64,000 nt of DNA, from contig NZ_BDCI01000023.1 in assembly GCF_001613425.1 (NCBI RefSeq), forward strand, positions 186,001 to 250,000. Direction: 5' to 3'. The position numbers and the translations under genes are program-made. The stretch is from Nocardia vulneris (GTDB taxonomy: Bacteria > Actinomycetota > Actinomycetes > Mycobacteriales > Mycobacteriaceae). Positions 48,699 to 57,378 of the stretch are shown piece by piece. The notes beneath the pieces are model-generated. The model was given only the letters and a program-made list of their open reading frames with translations. It made no database searches and was not told where the DNA came from. Position 1 is the stretch's first letter. Each line of letters starts with the position of its first letter.

Positions 48699-49754
48699 AT
48701 GACCGTGCACCCTGAGGTGACCGCCGCCGGCTCGTCGGATTCTGATCCGGCGGGCCGGCGGGCGGCCGGAGACAAAGCCCCCATGCCGAGTGAACCGAGC
48801 ACCGAACCAGCCAAGCGGGTTCGACCAGCCCAGAGCCATCGGGCCGAGACCATCTTCCGGTCTCTCGCCACGGCATCGGGCGCAATCATCGTCGCCGCCA
48901 TCGCGCTGATCGCGCTATTCCTGCTGATCCGTGCGGTGCCCTCGGTCATGGCGAACGACGCGAACTTCTTCACCAGCACCGAGTTCAACACCTCCGATGC
49001 CAACCACCTGCGGTTCGGCATCCGGGACCTGTTCATGGTCACGGTGTTGAGCTCGCTGTTCGCGCTCATCGTCGCGGTGCCGATCGGGGTCGGCATCGCA
49101 CTGTTCCTGACCCACTACGCGCCGAAGCCGCTGGCGCGACTGTTTGCGACGCTCACCGATCTGCTCGCGGCCGTGCCGTCGATCGTGTTCGGCCTGTGGG
49201 GTTTCCTGGTGCTCGCGCCGCAGCTGAAGCCGGTGCAGGAGTTCCTCAACGACAAGCTGGGCTGGTTCTTCCTGTTCGGCGACGGCAACGTGACGATCTC
49301 CGGTGGCGGCACCATTTTCACCGCGGGCGTCGTGCTCGCCGTGATGATCCTGCCGATCATCACCTCGGTGTCGCGTGAGGTCTTCAGCCTCACCCCGCCT
49401 GCGCATATCGAGGCGGCGCACGCGCTCGGCGCGACCAAGTGGGAGATGGTGCGGATGACCGTGCTGCCCTACGGCCGCAGCGGTGTGATCGCCGGCTCGA
49501 TGCTCGGTCTAGGCCGGGCGCTCGGTGAAACCATCGCGGTGCTGGTCGTCTTGAAAACCGCGACGCAGGGCGGCAGTTGGTCGCTGTTCGACGGCGGCTA
49601 CACCTTCGCGTCCCGGATCGCCGCCTCGGCGTCGGAGTTCAGCTCGCCGCTGCCGACCGGCGCCTACATCGCGGCCGGCTTCGTGCTGTTCGCGCTGACC
49701 TTCATCGTGAACGCACTGGCACGGCTCGCGGCAGGCGGAAGGGTTAACGGATGA
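48699..49754 (+). CDS. pstC: phosphate ABC transporter permease PstC
   Basis: A 351-residue permease with six membrane helices after a polar 45-residue N terminus. The EAA loop is HIEAAHALGATKWEMVRMTVLP. It begins 16 bases after pstS and its TGA overlaps the pstA ATG. Confidence 0.95.
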   Translation: MTVHPEVTAAGSSDSDPAGRRAAGDKAPMPSEPSTEPAKRVRPAQSHRAETIFRSLATASGAIIVAAIALIALFLLIRAVPSVMANDANFFTSTEFNTSDANHLRFGIRDLFMVTVLSSLFALIVAVPIGVGIALFLTHYAPKPLARLFATLTDLLAAVPSIVFGLWGFLVLAPQLKPVQEFLNDKLGWFFLFGDGNVTISGGGTIFTAGVVLAVMILPIITSVSREVFSLTPPAHIEAAHALGATKWEMVRMTVLPYGRSGVIAGSMLGLGRALGETIAVLVVLKTATQGGSWSLFDGGYTFASRIAASASEFSSPLPTGAYIAAGFVLFALTFIVNALARLAAGGRVNG

Positions 49755-50650
49755 CCACCACGCTCGACAAGCCGATCAAGGCGCCGACCTTTCGCGATGT
49801 GAGTGTGTCGCGCAAGATCCGCAACAACGTTGCCACGGTGCTGGTCTGGCTGTGCTTCGCCATCGCGCTCGTGCCGCTGGCCTGGGTGCTGATCATGGTG
49901 GTCAGCAAGGGTTTCGACGCGATCGCCTCGCTCGACTGGTGGCAGAAGTCGCAGAAGGGCATTCTGCCCGAGCAGACCGGCGGCGGTGTCTACCACGCGA
50001 TCTACGGCACCATCGTGCAGTCGGCGGTCGCCGCGGTGATCGCGGTGCCGATCGGCATCATGGCCGCCGTCTACCTGGTCGAGTACGGCCGCGGCTGGCT
50101 GGCGAAGACCACCACGTTCATGGTCGACATCCTCGCGGGTGTGCCGTCCATCGTGGCCGCGCTGTTCATCTTCGCGCTGTGGATCGCCACCTTCGGCGCA
50201 CCGCAGAGTTCCTTCGCGGTGTCCCTGGCGCTGGTGCTGCTGATGCTGCCCGTGGTGGTGCGCAGCACCGAGGAAATGCTGAAGCTGGTACCCGACGAAC
50301 TACGGGAAGCCTCGTACGCGCTGGGCGTGCCGAAGTGGAAGACGATCGTGCGGATCGTGATTCCCACCGCGCTGCCCGGCATGATCAGCGGCATCCTGCT
50401 GGCCCTCGCCCGCGTGATGGGCGAGACCGCGCCGGTGCTGGTGCTCGTCGGCTACAGCAAGTCGATCAACACCAACCTCTTCGACGGCAACATGGCCTCC
50501 TTGCCGCTGCTCATCTACCAGGAGCTGTCGAACCCGGAGGCGGCGGGCCGCGAGCGCGTGTGGGGCGCGGCGCTGACGCTGATCCTGCTCATCGCGCTGC
50601 TGTACGCGGCGGCCGCGGTCGTCAACAAGCTGCTCACGCGGAACCGATAG
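49751..50650 (+). CDS. pstA: phosphate ABC transporter permease PstA
   Basis: A 299-residue permease pairing with PstC. Six hydrophobic segments and the EAA loop ELREASYALGVPKWKTIVRI are visible; MGETAPVLVLVG near the end is typical. The start overlaps the pstC stop (ATGA). Confidence 0.95.
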   Translation: MTTTLDKPIKAPTFRDVSVSRKIRNNVATVLVWLCFAIALVPLAWVLIMVVSKGFDAIASLDWWQKSQKGILPEQTGGGVYHAIYGTIVQSAVAAVIAVPIGIMAAVYLVEYGRGWLAKTTTFMVDILAGVPSIVAALFIFALWIATFGAPQSSFAVSLALVLLMLPVVVRSTEEMLKLVPDELREASYALGVPKWKTIVRIVIPTALPGMISGILLALARVMGETAPVLVLVGYSKSINTNLFDGNMASLPLLIYQELSNPEAAGRERVWGAALTLILLIALLYAAAAVVNKLLTRNR

Positions 50651-50669
50651 AAGCGAACGGATAACTGAG

Positions 50670-51446
50670 ATGGCCAAGCGGATCGACGTCAAAGATCTGA
50701 ATATCTTCTACGGCAAGTTCCACGCGGTCGCCGATGTCGACCTCACCGTGCTGCCGCGCAGTGTCACCGCCTTCATCGGCCCGTCGGGTTGCGGTAAGTC
50801 CACCGTGCTGCGCTCGCTCAACCGCATGCACGAGGTGACGCCGAACGCGCGCGTCGAGGGCGCGGTGCTGCTGGACGGCGAGGACATCTACGGCTCGCAG
50901 ATCGACCCGGTCGGGGTGCGCCGCACCATCGGCATGGTGTTCCAGCGCCCGAACCCGTTCCCCACCATGTCGATTCGCGACAACGTGGTGGCCGGGCTGA
51001 AGCTGCAGGGCGTGCGCAACAAGAAGGAACTAGACGAGGTCGCCGAGCGTTCGCTGCGCGGCGCGAACCTCTGGAACGAGGTCAAGGACCGGCTGGACAA
51101 GCCGGGCGGTGGCCTCTCCGGTGGTCAGCAGCAGCGGCTGTGCATTGCCCGCGCGATCGCGGTCTCGCCCGACGTGCTGCTGATGGACGAGCCCTGTTCG
51201 GCCCTGGACCCGATCTCCACGCTGGCGATCGAGGACCTGATCACCGAGCTGAAGAAGGAATTCACCATCGTCATCGTCACGCACAACATGCAGCAGGCCG
51301 CGCGCGTGAGCGACCAGACCGGCTTCTTCAACCTGGAGGCGCAGGGCAAGCCCGGCCGCCTGATCGAGATCGACGACACCGAGAAGATCTTCTCCAACCC
51401 GGGCCAGAAAGCCACGGAGGACTACATCTCCGGCCGCTTCGGATAA
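50670..51446 (+). CDS. pstB: phosphate ABC transporter ATPase PstB
   Basis: A 258-residue ATPase that drives phosphate import. Walker A GPSGCGKST, signature LSGGQQQR, Walker B LLMDEPCSALDP and the H-loop VTHNMQQAARVSD are complete. It is the last gene of the operon and is followed by a strong terminator; phoU lies 2.7 kb away on the other strand. Confidence 0.96.
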   Translation: MAKRIDVKDLNIFYGKFHAVADVDLTVLPRSVTAFIGPSGCGKSTVLRSLNRMHEVTPNARVEGAVLLDGEDIYGSQIDPVGVRRTIGMVFQRPNPFPTMSIRDNVVAGLKLQGVRNKKELDEVAERSLRGANLWNEVKDRLDKPGGGLSGGQQQRLCIARAIAVSPDVLLMDEPCSALDPISTLAIEDLITELKKEFTIVIVTHNMQQAARVSDQTGFFNLEAQGKPGRLIEIDDTEKIFSNPGQKATEDYISGRFG

Positions 51447-51460
51447 ACCGGCACCAAACG

Positions 51461-51493
51461 AAAAGGCCCGCACCTTCCGGTGCGGGCTTTTTT
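51461..51493. terminator. bidirectional intrinsic terminator after pstB
   Basis: GCCCGCACC (51466-51474), loop TTCC, GGTGCGGGC (51479-51487), then TTTTTT. Four As precede the stem, so it can also end the minus-strand gene at 51511-51936. Confidence 0.9.
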
Positions 51494-51510
51494 CGTTTAT
51501 CGGTGTGGCA

Positions 51511-51936
51511 CTACCTGTTCCAGGAACTCTTCACAGTGTTCCATCCGGTGCAGCCTTTGCCGTCGGCGCAAAGCTTCAATGCGACCTGCCAGACGCGGGC
51601 CGGTCCTTTGGCGAAGGCCTGATCGTGGGCATGCTTGCTGCTGCCGAACTGCACGGTTTCGATGCTGCCCGACTTCATCTTGAATTGGGCCTGCACCTCG
51701 AAACTGCAATTGATCTTCGAATTATCGGTGCGCCCGGTCTTGATGTACCAGGAGCCCGCGTAGCCGTCGACCGGCACGCCCTCCAGTTGGACGACATCAG
51801 CGGACCAGGTGCAACTACCGAGCGACTGGTGCACGACCGGGGAGGCGGCCGCGGTGCCGGTGTTGCCGACGATCAGGGCGATCGAAGCGACACCGGTGAC
51901 GAGGCCCGCGGTGACGCGATTGCGAGTGTTGCCCAT
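51511..51936 (-). CDS. small secreted protein of unknown function
   Basis: A 141-residue protein with a clear Sec signal peptide (residues 1-32, ending TAAASPV). The mature part of about 110 residues has four cysteines (GSCTWS, INCSFEV, KLCADG, KGCTGW) that could form two disulfides, and a beta-rich look (SWYIKTGRTDNSK). ATG 51936 has AGGAGAAAT in front. Monocistronic, convergent with pstB and sharing its terminator. I do not recognise the family; small disulfide-rich exported proteins of this type are common in Nocardia. Confidence 0.75.
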   Translation of the reverse strand: MGNTRNRVTAGLVTGVASIALIVGNTGTAAASPVVHQSLGSCTWSADVVQLEGVPVDGYAGSWYIKTGRTDNSKINCSFEVQAQFKMKSGSIETVQFGSSKHAHDQAFAKGPARVWQVALKLCADGKGCTGWNTVKSSWNR

Positions 51937-52182
51937 CTGAGATTTCTCCTGAAGATGTGTTGTTGTGTACTGAATTCGGGCACAGTACTGCCAGGCCGAA
52001 TCCCCATCGACTTTCAGCCTGCGTGATGATGCTGTGCGATGTGTGAGTGACCGAGATAGTGGAAAATTGTTCCGCCCGAAGGCACTTCGGTATTCATCCC
52101 CCTATGGCAGCCCAAACCTGTTCCTTCATATGGTTTGACGCAATAAGGGGCCCGGCGGTTCCGTCGAATCGGAACTTTTTCG

Positions 52183-53697
52183 CTATTCGGCCGGTGCAGG
52201 TACTTCGTCCTGGACGAATTGCGGGACGTAGTTGTTGGACCGGTGTTCCTGATCGGTGTCGCCGCGGGTGGGGGAGGGGAGGCCGAAGAGGCTGCTGCCC
52301 TGGGAGGTGGTGGCAGCGGGGTTCTGGGCTGCGGGGTAGGACGCGGGGCTGGTGGTGGTGCCGGGGTCCATCAGCGAACTCTGCGGCTGGGTAACGGATC
52401 TCGGTGCGACGGTGTCCGGCTTCGGTTCCGTGGTGTCCGGCTTCGGCGCGGTGGTGCCGGGTTCCGCGGGCTTGGCGTTGGGCTTGTCTTCCTGCTTGGT
52501 TTCCGGGTTGTCGCCGGCCTTCGGGTCCTGCTGTTTGCCGTCGTCCTTGCCGTCCGGGTCGGTACCCTCCGGTTTGCTCGGCTGCTCGTCGGTGTAGGTG
52601 GGATCGTCGGTCGCAGGTTGCGCCGGGTCTGCGGGCGCGGCGTTGTTGTCGACCGCGTCGACGATCTTCTCGATGCCGGTCGTCGACGCTTCGACGAGGC
52701 TCGTACCCGCTTCACCGCCCGCCTTGATGATGTCGGCGAGATTGTCATCGAGCTTGCCGACCGAGTCGAGCAGGGTGGGAATGTTGCCGGTGACCGAGGT
52801 GATCGCAGAGGCCACCGAGGTGAGGTCGGAGACCTTCCAGGTGCTGAGGTCGGTGAGCTTGCTGGTCGAGGTGTCCGATGCCGGCACCTCGGTTTCGGGG
52901 TTGTCGGACGCCGGCTGCTCGGTTTCGGGTTTCTCGGACGCCGGCGCCGCGGTCTTCGGGTCCTCGGACGCAGGCGACTCGGTTTTGGGCTCCTCGTTCG
53001 TCTTCTCGGAGACCTCGGTCAGCTTGCTCGGGTTGGTCCCCGCGGGCTGCGTATCCGGCTGGGACTCGTCCTCCGCCGTCGTCGGATCGTCCTCGACCTG
53101 CTCCTGGGTGAGCGTCGACTTCGGGGCCCCGCTGAGCAACGAGTCGCTGTTGTCGATCGGATCGCCGTCGCCGAGCTGCTCGCCGCGCGTTTTTACCGCG
53201 GCGCCGGCGGTTTCGATCGCGGTGGTGATGCCGGCCTGGGTGCCGAGCATCTCGTTGAGCGCGGTGGTGATCGCGGTCTGATGGGTCTGCAGGTTCTCGT
53301 CGTCACTGCCGGAGCTGTCACCCGACGAGGTGACCTGCCAATCTTCGGAGACGGTGAAACCGGCCGCGGTGGCCTCGGTGACCTTGTCCAGCAACGCTTG
53401 CCGGTAGCCGGTCAGCGTGGTTCCGCCGTCGACCAGGGCCTGCGCCAGGGCCTCGGTCTCCTGCGCGACCTTATTCCCGTTGTCCCGGTCGCCGGCGACC
53501 CGGTCGTACGCGGCGTAGTACGCGTCACCGCTCCAGTGCGACCCGGCCTCCCTGATCTGGGTGACGGTGCCGTCGATCATGGTGACGAATTCGGCATTGC
53601 GAGTACGGATTTCGGCGCCCGCATCGTTGAGCAGCCACGGCTTCCATTCCGTCTGCACCTGGCTCAGCGTCGGAACGCTCTGGTCGCCGCTTCTCAT
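52183..53697 (-). CDS. large WXG100-like type VII secretion protein with acidic Pro-rich tail
   Basis: A 504-residue protein. The first 100 residues are helical with SHWSG (W55-S-G57), the WXG turn of type VII secretion substrates. A second helical part runs to about 185. A long low-complexity segment rich in Pro, Glu, Asp, Thr and Ser follows, including degenerate repeats of the kind PASE-PET-PASD (about 235-280). A short ordered stretch (TSVASAITSVTGNIPTLLDS) interrupts it near residue 300. Coupled to the EspC-like gene just upstream (ATGA overlap). It would be exported by an ESX system, none of which is in this window. Function unknown. Confidence 0.72.
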   Translation of the reverse strand: MRSGDQSVPTLSQVQTEWKPWLLNDAGAEIRTRNAEFVTMIDGTVTQIREAGSHWSGDAYYAAYDRVAGDRDNGNKVAQETEALAQALVDGGTTLTGYRQALLDKVTEATAAGFTVSEDWQVTSSGDSSGSDDENLQTHQTAITTALNEMLGTQAGITTAIETAGAAVKTRGEQLGDGDPIDNSDSLLSGAPKSTLTQEQVEDDPTTAEDESQPDTQPAGTNPSKLTEVSEKTNEEPKTESPASEDPKTAAPASEKPETEQPASDNPETEVPASDTSTSKLTDLSTWKVSDLTSVASAITSVTGNIPTLLDSVGKLDDNLADIIKAGGEAGTSLVEASTTGIEKIVDAVDNNAAPADPAQPATDDPTYTDEQPSKPEGTDPDGKDDGKQQDPKAGDNPETKQEDKPNAKPAEPGTTAPKPDTTEPKPDTVAPRSVTQPQSSLMDPGTTTSPASYPAAQNPAATTSQGSSLFGLPSPTRGDTDQEHRSNNYVPQFVQDEVPAPAE

Positions 53698-53984
53698 CGA
53701 TCGCTGCCCGCCGCGTTGAGCTTGTCCCGGAAGTCGGTGTCGGTGACCTCGTAGTCACCGGCGCCACCCTTGGCGATATTGGATACCGCCTTGCAGCGCT
53801 GCGCCATTCGCAGCCAGGCGGCCTCGATCTGCGGCGCGCCGCCGGTGAGCGCGCTGGTGATCGTCGAGCCCGGCAGTGCGGTGCTCAACGTGTCGGCGGC
53901 GAGGGCCTTCAGCCCGCCGATCTCGCCGCTGATCTTGTCCATCGATGCGGCTAACGCGCGCAACTCTGCCGGATCGACCTTCAT
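53694..53984 (-). CDS. EspC/DUF2580-type small secretion target
   Basis: A 96-residue protein: MKVDPAELRALAASMDKIS opens an all-helical sequence of the ESX-1 EspC (DUF2580, T7SS_ESX_EspC) family. The turn is GGAPQIEAAWLRM. Such proteins are secreted together with a larger partner, and the next gene is translationally coupled to this one. ATG 53984 has GGGGACAGCAG upstream. The stretch from 53985 to the phoU stop (54151) holds no other gene. Confidence 0.78.
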   Translation of the reverse strand: MKVDPAELRALAASMDKISGEIGGLKALAADTLSTALPGSTITSALTGGAPQIEAAWLRMAQRCKAVSNIAKGGAGDYEVTDTDFRDKLNAAGSDR

Positions 53985-54151
53985 CTGCTGTCCCCTTCGT
54001 GCCGCAACTCCCTAGCGGCAGGTACAGCCGAAGTCCTGCGCTCGGCTGTAAGGACGATTTTTTACTGATCTACGACGTAAAAGCAAGACTGGCAGCGCGA
54101 TACGGCAGTGCCGAGCTGCCTGCCACCGCCGGCGGCAGGCAAACCGCTCGC

Positions 54152-54814
54152 TCAGCCCTCCGCGTCGGGGTCCGGGGGAAGGACGCCGGTGACCAAGAAG
54201 ATGACGCGCCGACCGATTTCGACGGCGTGGTCGGCGAAGCGCTCGTAGTAGCGGCCGAGCAGGGTGACGTCGACGGCCGCGGCGACACCGTACTTCCAGT
54301 CGCGGTCCATCAGCAGCGTGAACAGGTGACGGTGCAGATCGTCCATCGCCTCGTCGTCCTCGTTGAGCTGTGCGGCGCGCTCCGGGTCGCGGGTCTCCAG
54401 CACCTCTTTGGCGCCCGCCCCCATATTGACCGCGATGCGGCCCATTTCGGCGAAGTAGCCGTTGACCGCCTCGGGCAGCGCGTGATTGGGGTGCCGCCGC
54501 CGGGCGACCTTTGCCACGTGCAGCGCCAGGGCGCCCATGCGGTTGACGTCGGCCACGATCTGGATCGCGCTCACCACCTGGCGCAGATCGCCCGCGACGG
54601 GCGCCTGCAGGGCCAGCAGCGCGAACGCGCGCTCCTCCGCGTCCTGGATCAGCTCGGCGATCCGATCGGACTCGGTGATCACCTGCTCTGCCAGAGCGAG
54701 GTCGGCCTGGAGCAGTGACTGGGTGGCCCGGTCCATGGCCGAGCCGGCCAGACCGGCCATCTCACCCAGCAGCTGGGCGAGATCTGCCATTTGCTCGTTG
54801 TAGATGACACGCAT
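54152..54814 (-). CDS. phoU: phosphate-signalling protein PhoU (PhoY2-like)
   Basis: A 220-residue all-helical protein that links the Pst transporter to the SenX3-RegX3 or PhoR-PhoP system and represses the phosphate response when phosphate is ample. Family metal-site sequences such as RMGALALHVAKVARR and ERFADHAVEIGRRVIFLVTG are very clear. ATG 54814 (MRVIYNEQ) matches the homologue start; ATG 54826 would add four residues. It corresponds to Rv0821c, next to the LCP gene as in M. tuberculosis. Confidence 0.94.
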   Translation of the reverse strand: MRVIYNEQMADLAQLLGEMAGLAGSAMDRATQSLLQADLALAEQVITESDRIAELIQDAEERAFALLALQAPVAGDLRQVVSAIQIVADVNRMGALALHVAKVARRRHPNHALPEAVNGYFAEMGRIAVNMGAGAKEVLETRDPERAAQLNEDDEAMDDLHRHLFTLLMDRDWKYGVAAAVDVTLLGRYYERFADHAVEIGRRVIFLVTGVLPPDPDAEG

Positions 54815-54916
54815 GAAATCAGACATTAGTTCCCGGCGCTGTCCAAGTCACGAACGGTGGGTGAATGCCCGGTGCCGACGCCCCGTGTCGGTGTTACCGC
54901 AGGTAGCGCACAACCC

Positions 54917-57223
54917 CTACTTGCACGTCTCGTCCGCGGCGTTCACGTGTTCCAGGTCGGAGGGCAACGTGACCGGCGTCGCAGGCCCGGTGCTGACCGT
55001 CACGTCCGGGATCGGGTCGCCGACCGGCGTGGGCGCCTTGACCGTTCCGGTGAAGTCACCGCCGATCACCACCTCGATGATGCCGCCGAGATCGGTCGCC
55101 GGTTCCAGCAGCGCGCCGGGGATGGTGCTGGCCACCGTGGCCGCCGCCGCCTCCTGCCCCGCGCCGAAGCGGACCTTGGAGGTCAGTTCGCTACCGCCGG
55201 AGTAGTTGCCGGTGTTGAAGATCTGGAAGCCCTGGTTGCCGAGCTTCGTCGCGGCCCGCTGCGCGGCGCCCGATACGCCCGAGCCGTTGGACACCAGCAG
55301 CGAGGCGGTGCTCGGATCGACCGCGGTCAGCTTCGGCGGCGACGGCGGCGGCGTCGGGATCGACCCGGGGGCGGGCGTCACCTTCTTCTCGCCGGGCAGC
55401 GGCTGGTCGTCGCGGATCGCCTTGAAGATCGCCTTGATGTCCTGCTCGCGCGGGATCTCGTTGCCGTACGAGGTGGTGCCCGCGGTCGGAATGGTCAGGA
55501 AGGTGACCGTGCCCGCGTCCAGTTTCTGCAGCGAGCGGCCGAGCGTGAGCAGATCCGCGGGCTGCACCTTGTCGACCCAGGTGTGCTTGGTGAACGCCTG
55601 GATGAAGCTGTTCAGCTTGCCCGGATCGAAGAGCACCTTGCTCGACAGCGCGCCGCGCAACAGCGAGGCCATGAAGCGCTGCTGCCGATTGATCCGGTCG
55701 TAGTCGCTGCGCTCCTCGCCGTAGACGTGCCTGGCGCGCACGTAGTTCAGTGCCGTCTGCCCGGTCACCATCTGCTTGCCCGGGTTCTCCAGCACGGTGC
55801 CGAGGACCTCGTCGTTGATCGGCTTCGGCGCGCACACCTCGACGCCGCCGATGGTGTCGACCATGGCTTCGAAGCCCGCGAAATCGATCGCGATGAAGTG
55901 ATTGATCGCGCTGCCGGTCATCCGCTGGATCGTGGTGAACAGGCACTTGGGCCCGCCGAGCGCGTAGACCGCGTTCAGCTTGTCGCCGATCGCCGAGGGA
56001 TAGACCTCGCTGGTGTACTGGACCTTGTCGTTGTCCCAGCCGTTGCACTGCGGCCGGGTCACGTCCAGGTCGCGGGGGAACGACACCACGACGACTCGCG
56101 ACCGGTTCTTGGGGATGTTCACCAGCATGACGGTGTCGGCGCGGGAGCCCTCGGCATCATCGAGCGTGCCCGCGCCGACCTGACTGTTCACGCCCGCGCG
56201 GGTGTCGGTGCCGACGAGCAGATAGTTCTCGTCACCGAGCTGCGCGTTCGAGTCGACGACATCCTCGGTGTTGTCGTCGATCGCCGAGATCTGGGTGAAG
56301 CTGTTGCCGGTGGAGCGCAGATAGCTCCAGCCGCCGCCGGTGGTGAGCAGGCAGATCACCGCGAACACCACCAGGGTGCTGCGGCCCACGGCGCGCAGCC
56401 GCTTGTTGCGACGTTGTTTGCTGGCGGCCAGCCGCGACAGGGGGGCCGCGCCGACCGATTTGGGTGGGGCGGCACCGTCTTCGCCGGTCTTCTTGCGCTT
56501 GGCCCGGGTGGGCTCGTCGAGCGGCGGCAGGATGTCGGTGACCTCTTCGGCCGTCTCCGGCTTCGGCCGCGCCTTCGGGACGGCTCGGGTCTCCTCGACC
56601 GGGCCGCGCCGGTTCGGCGTGCGCGCTGCCGGGGCGCCCGCGATGTCCTGGGCGACCGGGGTGCTGCCGGTGCGCGGCGGCGGCGCGTCGGCGCGCCGGG
56701 TGGGCGGTTCGGCGGGGCGGCGCGGCGGCGGTTCGGCCGGTCGGCGGTTCGGTGGGGGAGCCACCACCTGCCTGCGGCCGGTGGTGTCCGGCGAACGCGG
56801 CGGCTCCTGGCGGCGTTGCGGTTCGGCGGGACGGCGGGGCGGTTCGGCCTGGCGCTGCACGGTCGGGTCCGCGGGCGGGGTGCGCCGATTGTCGGGAGCC
56901 GGTGCGGCGGGGGCCTGCGCGGGCCGCCGCCGGCGGCCGGTGCGTTCGTTGTCGACCTTCTCGACCAGATCCTGCACGGTGAGCGGGGCGGCGCCGGGGT
57001 CGGCGGCGGCGTCGGTATGCCGGGATCGCCGCGAGGTCCGCGAACCGTCGCGTTCGCTGTCATCCGCCGTGGGATAGCGCTCCCACGGGGCGCGATCTCC
57101 GGGCCGTGGCGAACGCCCGTGCCGATCGTCACCCACCAACGAACCTCGCTTTTCGTCTACGTCGCCGCCTCGGGCCGTACTCGACCGGCTTGACCGATTC
57201 CGCAATGATAACGATTCCGCCAC
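54917..57223 (-). CDS. LytR-CpsA-Psr (LCP) family cell-wall ligase (Rv0822c-like)
   Basis: A 768-residue membrane protein. Residues 1-275 are a cytoplasmic, Arg/Pro-rich disordered region with imperfect RRPAEPP repeats. One membrane helix follows (STLVVFAVICLLTTGGGWSY). The LCP domain (about 330-560) has GTDTRAG, RADTVMLVNI, SFPRDLDV and YVRARHVYGEERSDYDRINRQQR in outline, including the Arg and Asp residues that bind the lipid phosphate. A LytR_C domain ends the protein. LCP enzymes attach arabinogalactan or similar polymers to peptidoglycan. The start (GTG 57223) is uncertain because the N terminus is low-complexity. Confidence 0.88.
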   Translation of the reverse strand: MAESLSLRNRSSRSSTARGGDVDEKRGSLVGDDRHGRSPRPGDRAPWERYPTADDSERDGSRTSRRSRHTDAAADPGAAPLTVQDLVEKVDNERTGRRRRPAQAPAAPAPDNRRTPPADPTVQRQAEPPRRPAEPQRRQEPPRSPDTTGRRQVVAPPPNRRPAEPPPRRPAEPPTRRADAPPPRTGSTPVAQDIAGAPAARTPNRRGPVEETRAVPKARPKPETAEEVTDILPPLDEPTRAKRKKTGEDGAAPPKSVGAAPLSRLAASKQRRNKRLRAVGRSTLVVFAVICLLTTGGGWSYLRSTGNSFTQISAIDDNTEDVVDSNAQLGDENYLLVGTDTRAGVNSQVGAGTLDDAEGSRADTVMLVNIPKNRSRVVVVSFPRDLDVTRPQCNGWDNDKVQYTSEVYPSAIGDKLNAVYALGGPKCLFTTIQRMTGSAINHFIAIDFAGFEAMVDTIGGVEVCAPKPINDEVLGTVLENPGKQMVTGQTALNYVRARHVYGEERSDYDRINRQQRFMASLLRGALSSKVLFDPGKLNSFIQAFTKHTWVDKVQPADLLTLGRSLQKLDAGTVTFLTIPTAGTTSYGNEIPREQDIKAIFKAIRDDQPLPGEKKVTPAPGSIPTPPPSPPKLTAVDPSTASLLVSNGSGVSGAAQRAATKLGNQGFQIFNTGNYSGGSELTSKVRFGAGQEAAAATVASTIPGALLEPATDLGGIIEVVIGGDFTGTVKAPTPVGDPIPDVTVSTGPATPVTLPSDLEHVNAADETCK

Positions 57224-57378
57224 AGCGGGCCACCCGAGTGCGAAACAGGCTCCCCGTCGGGAGTATCACGATTTAGCCCGACCGGCCGGTCTTTGTCTAC
57301 TTCCGTTGTGTCTCTTCGCTTGTCCGCAGCGGGATGCGCGTGGCTTCGCGCGGGACTGCTCGCCCTGTTCAGGCGGGT

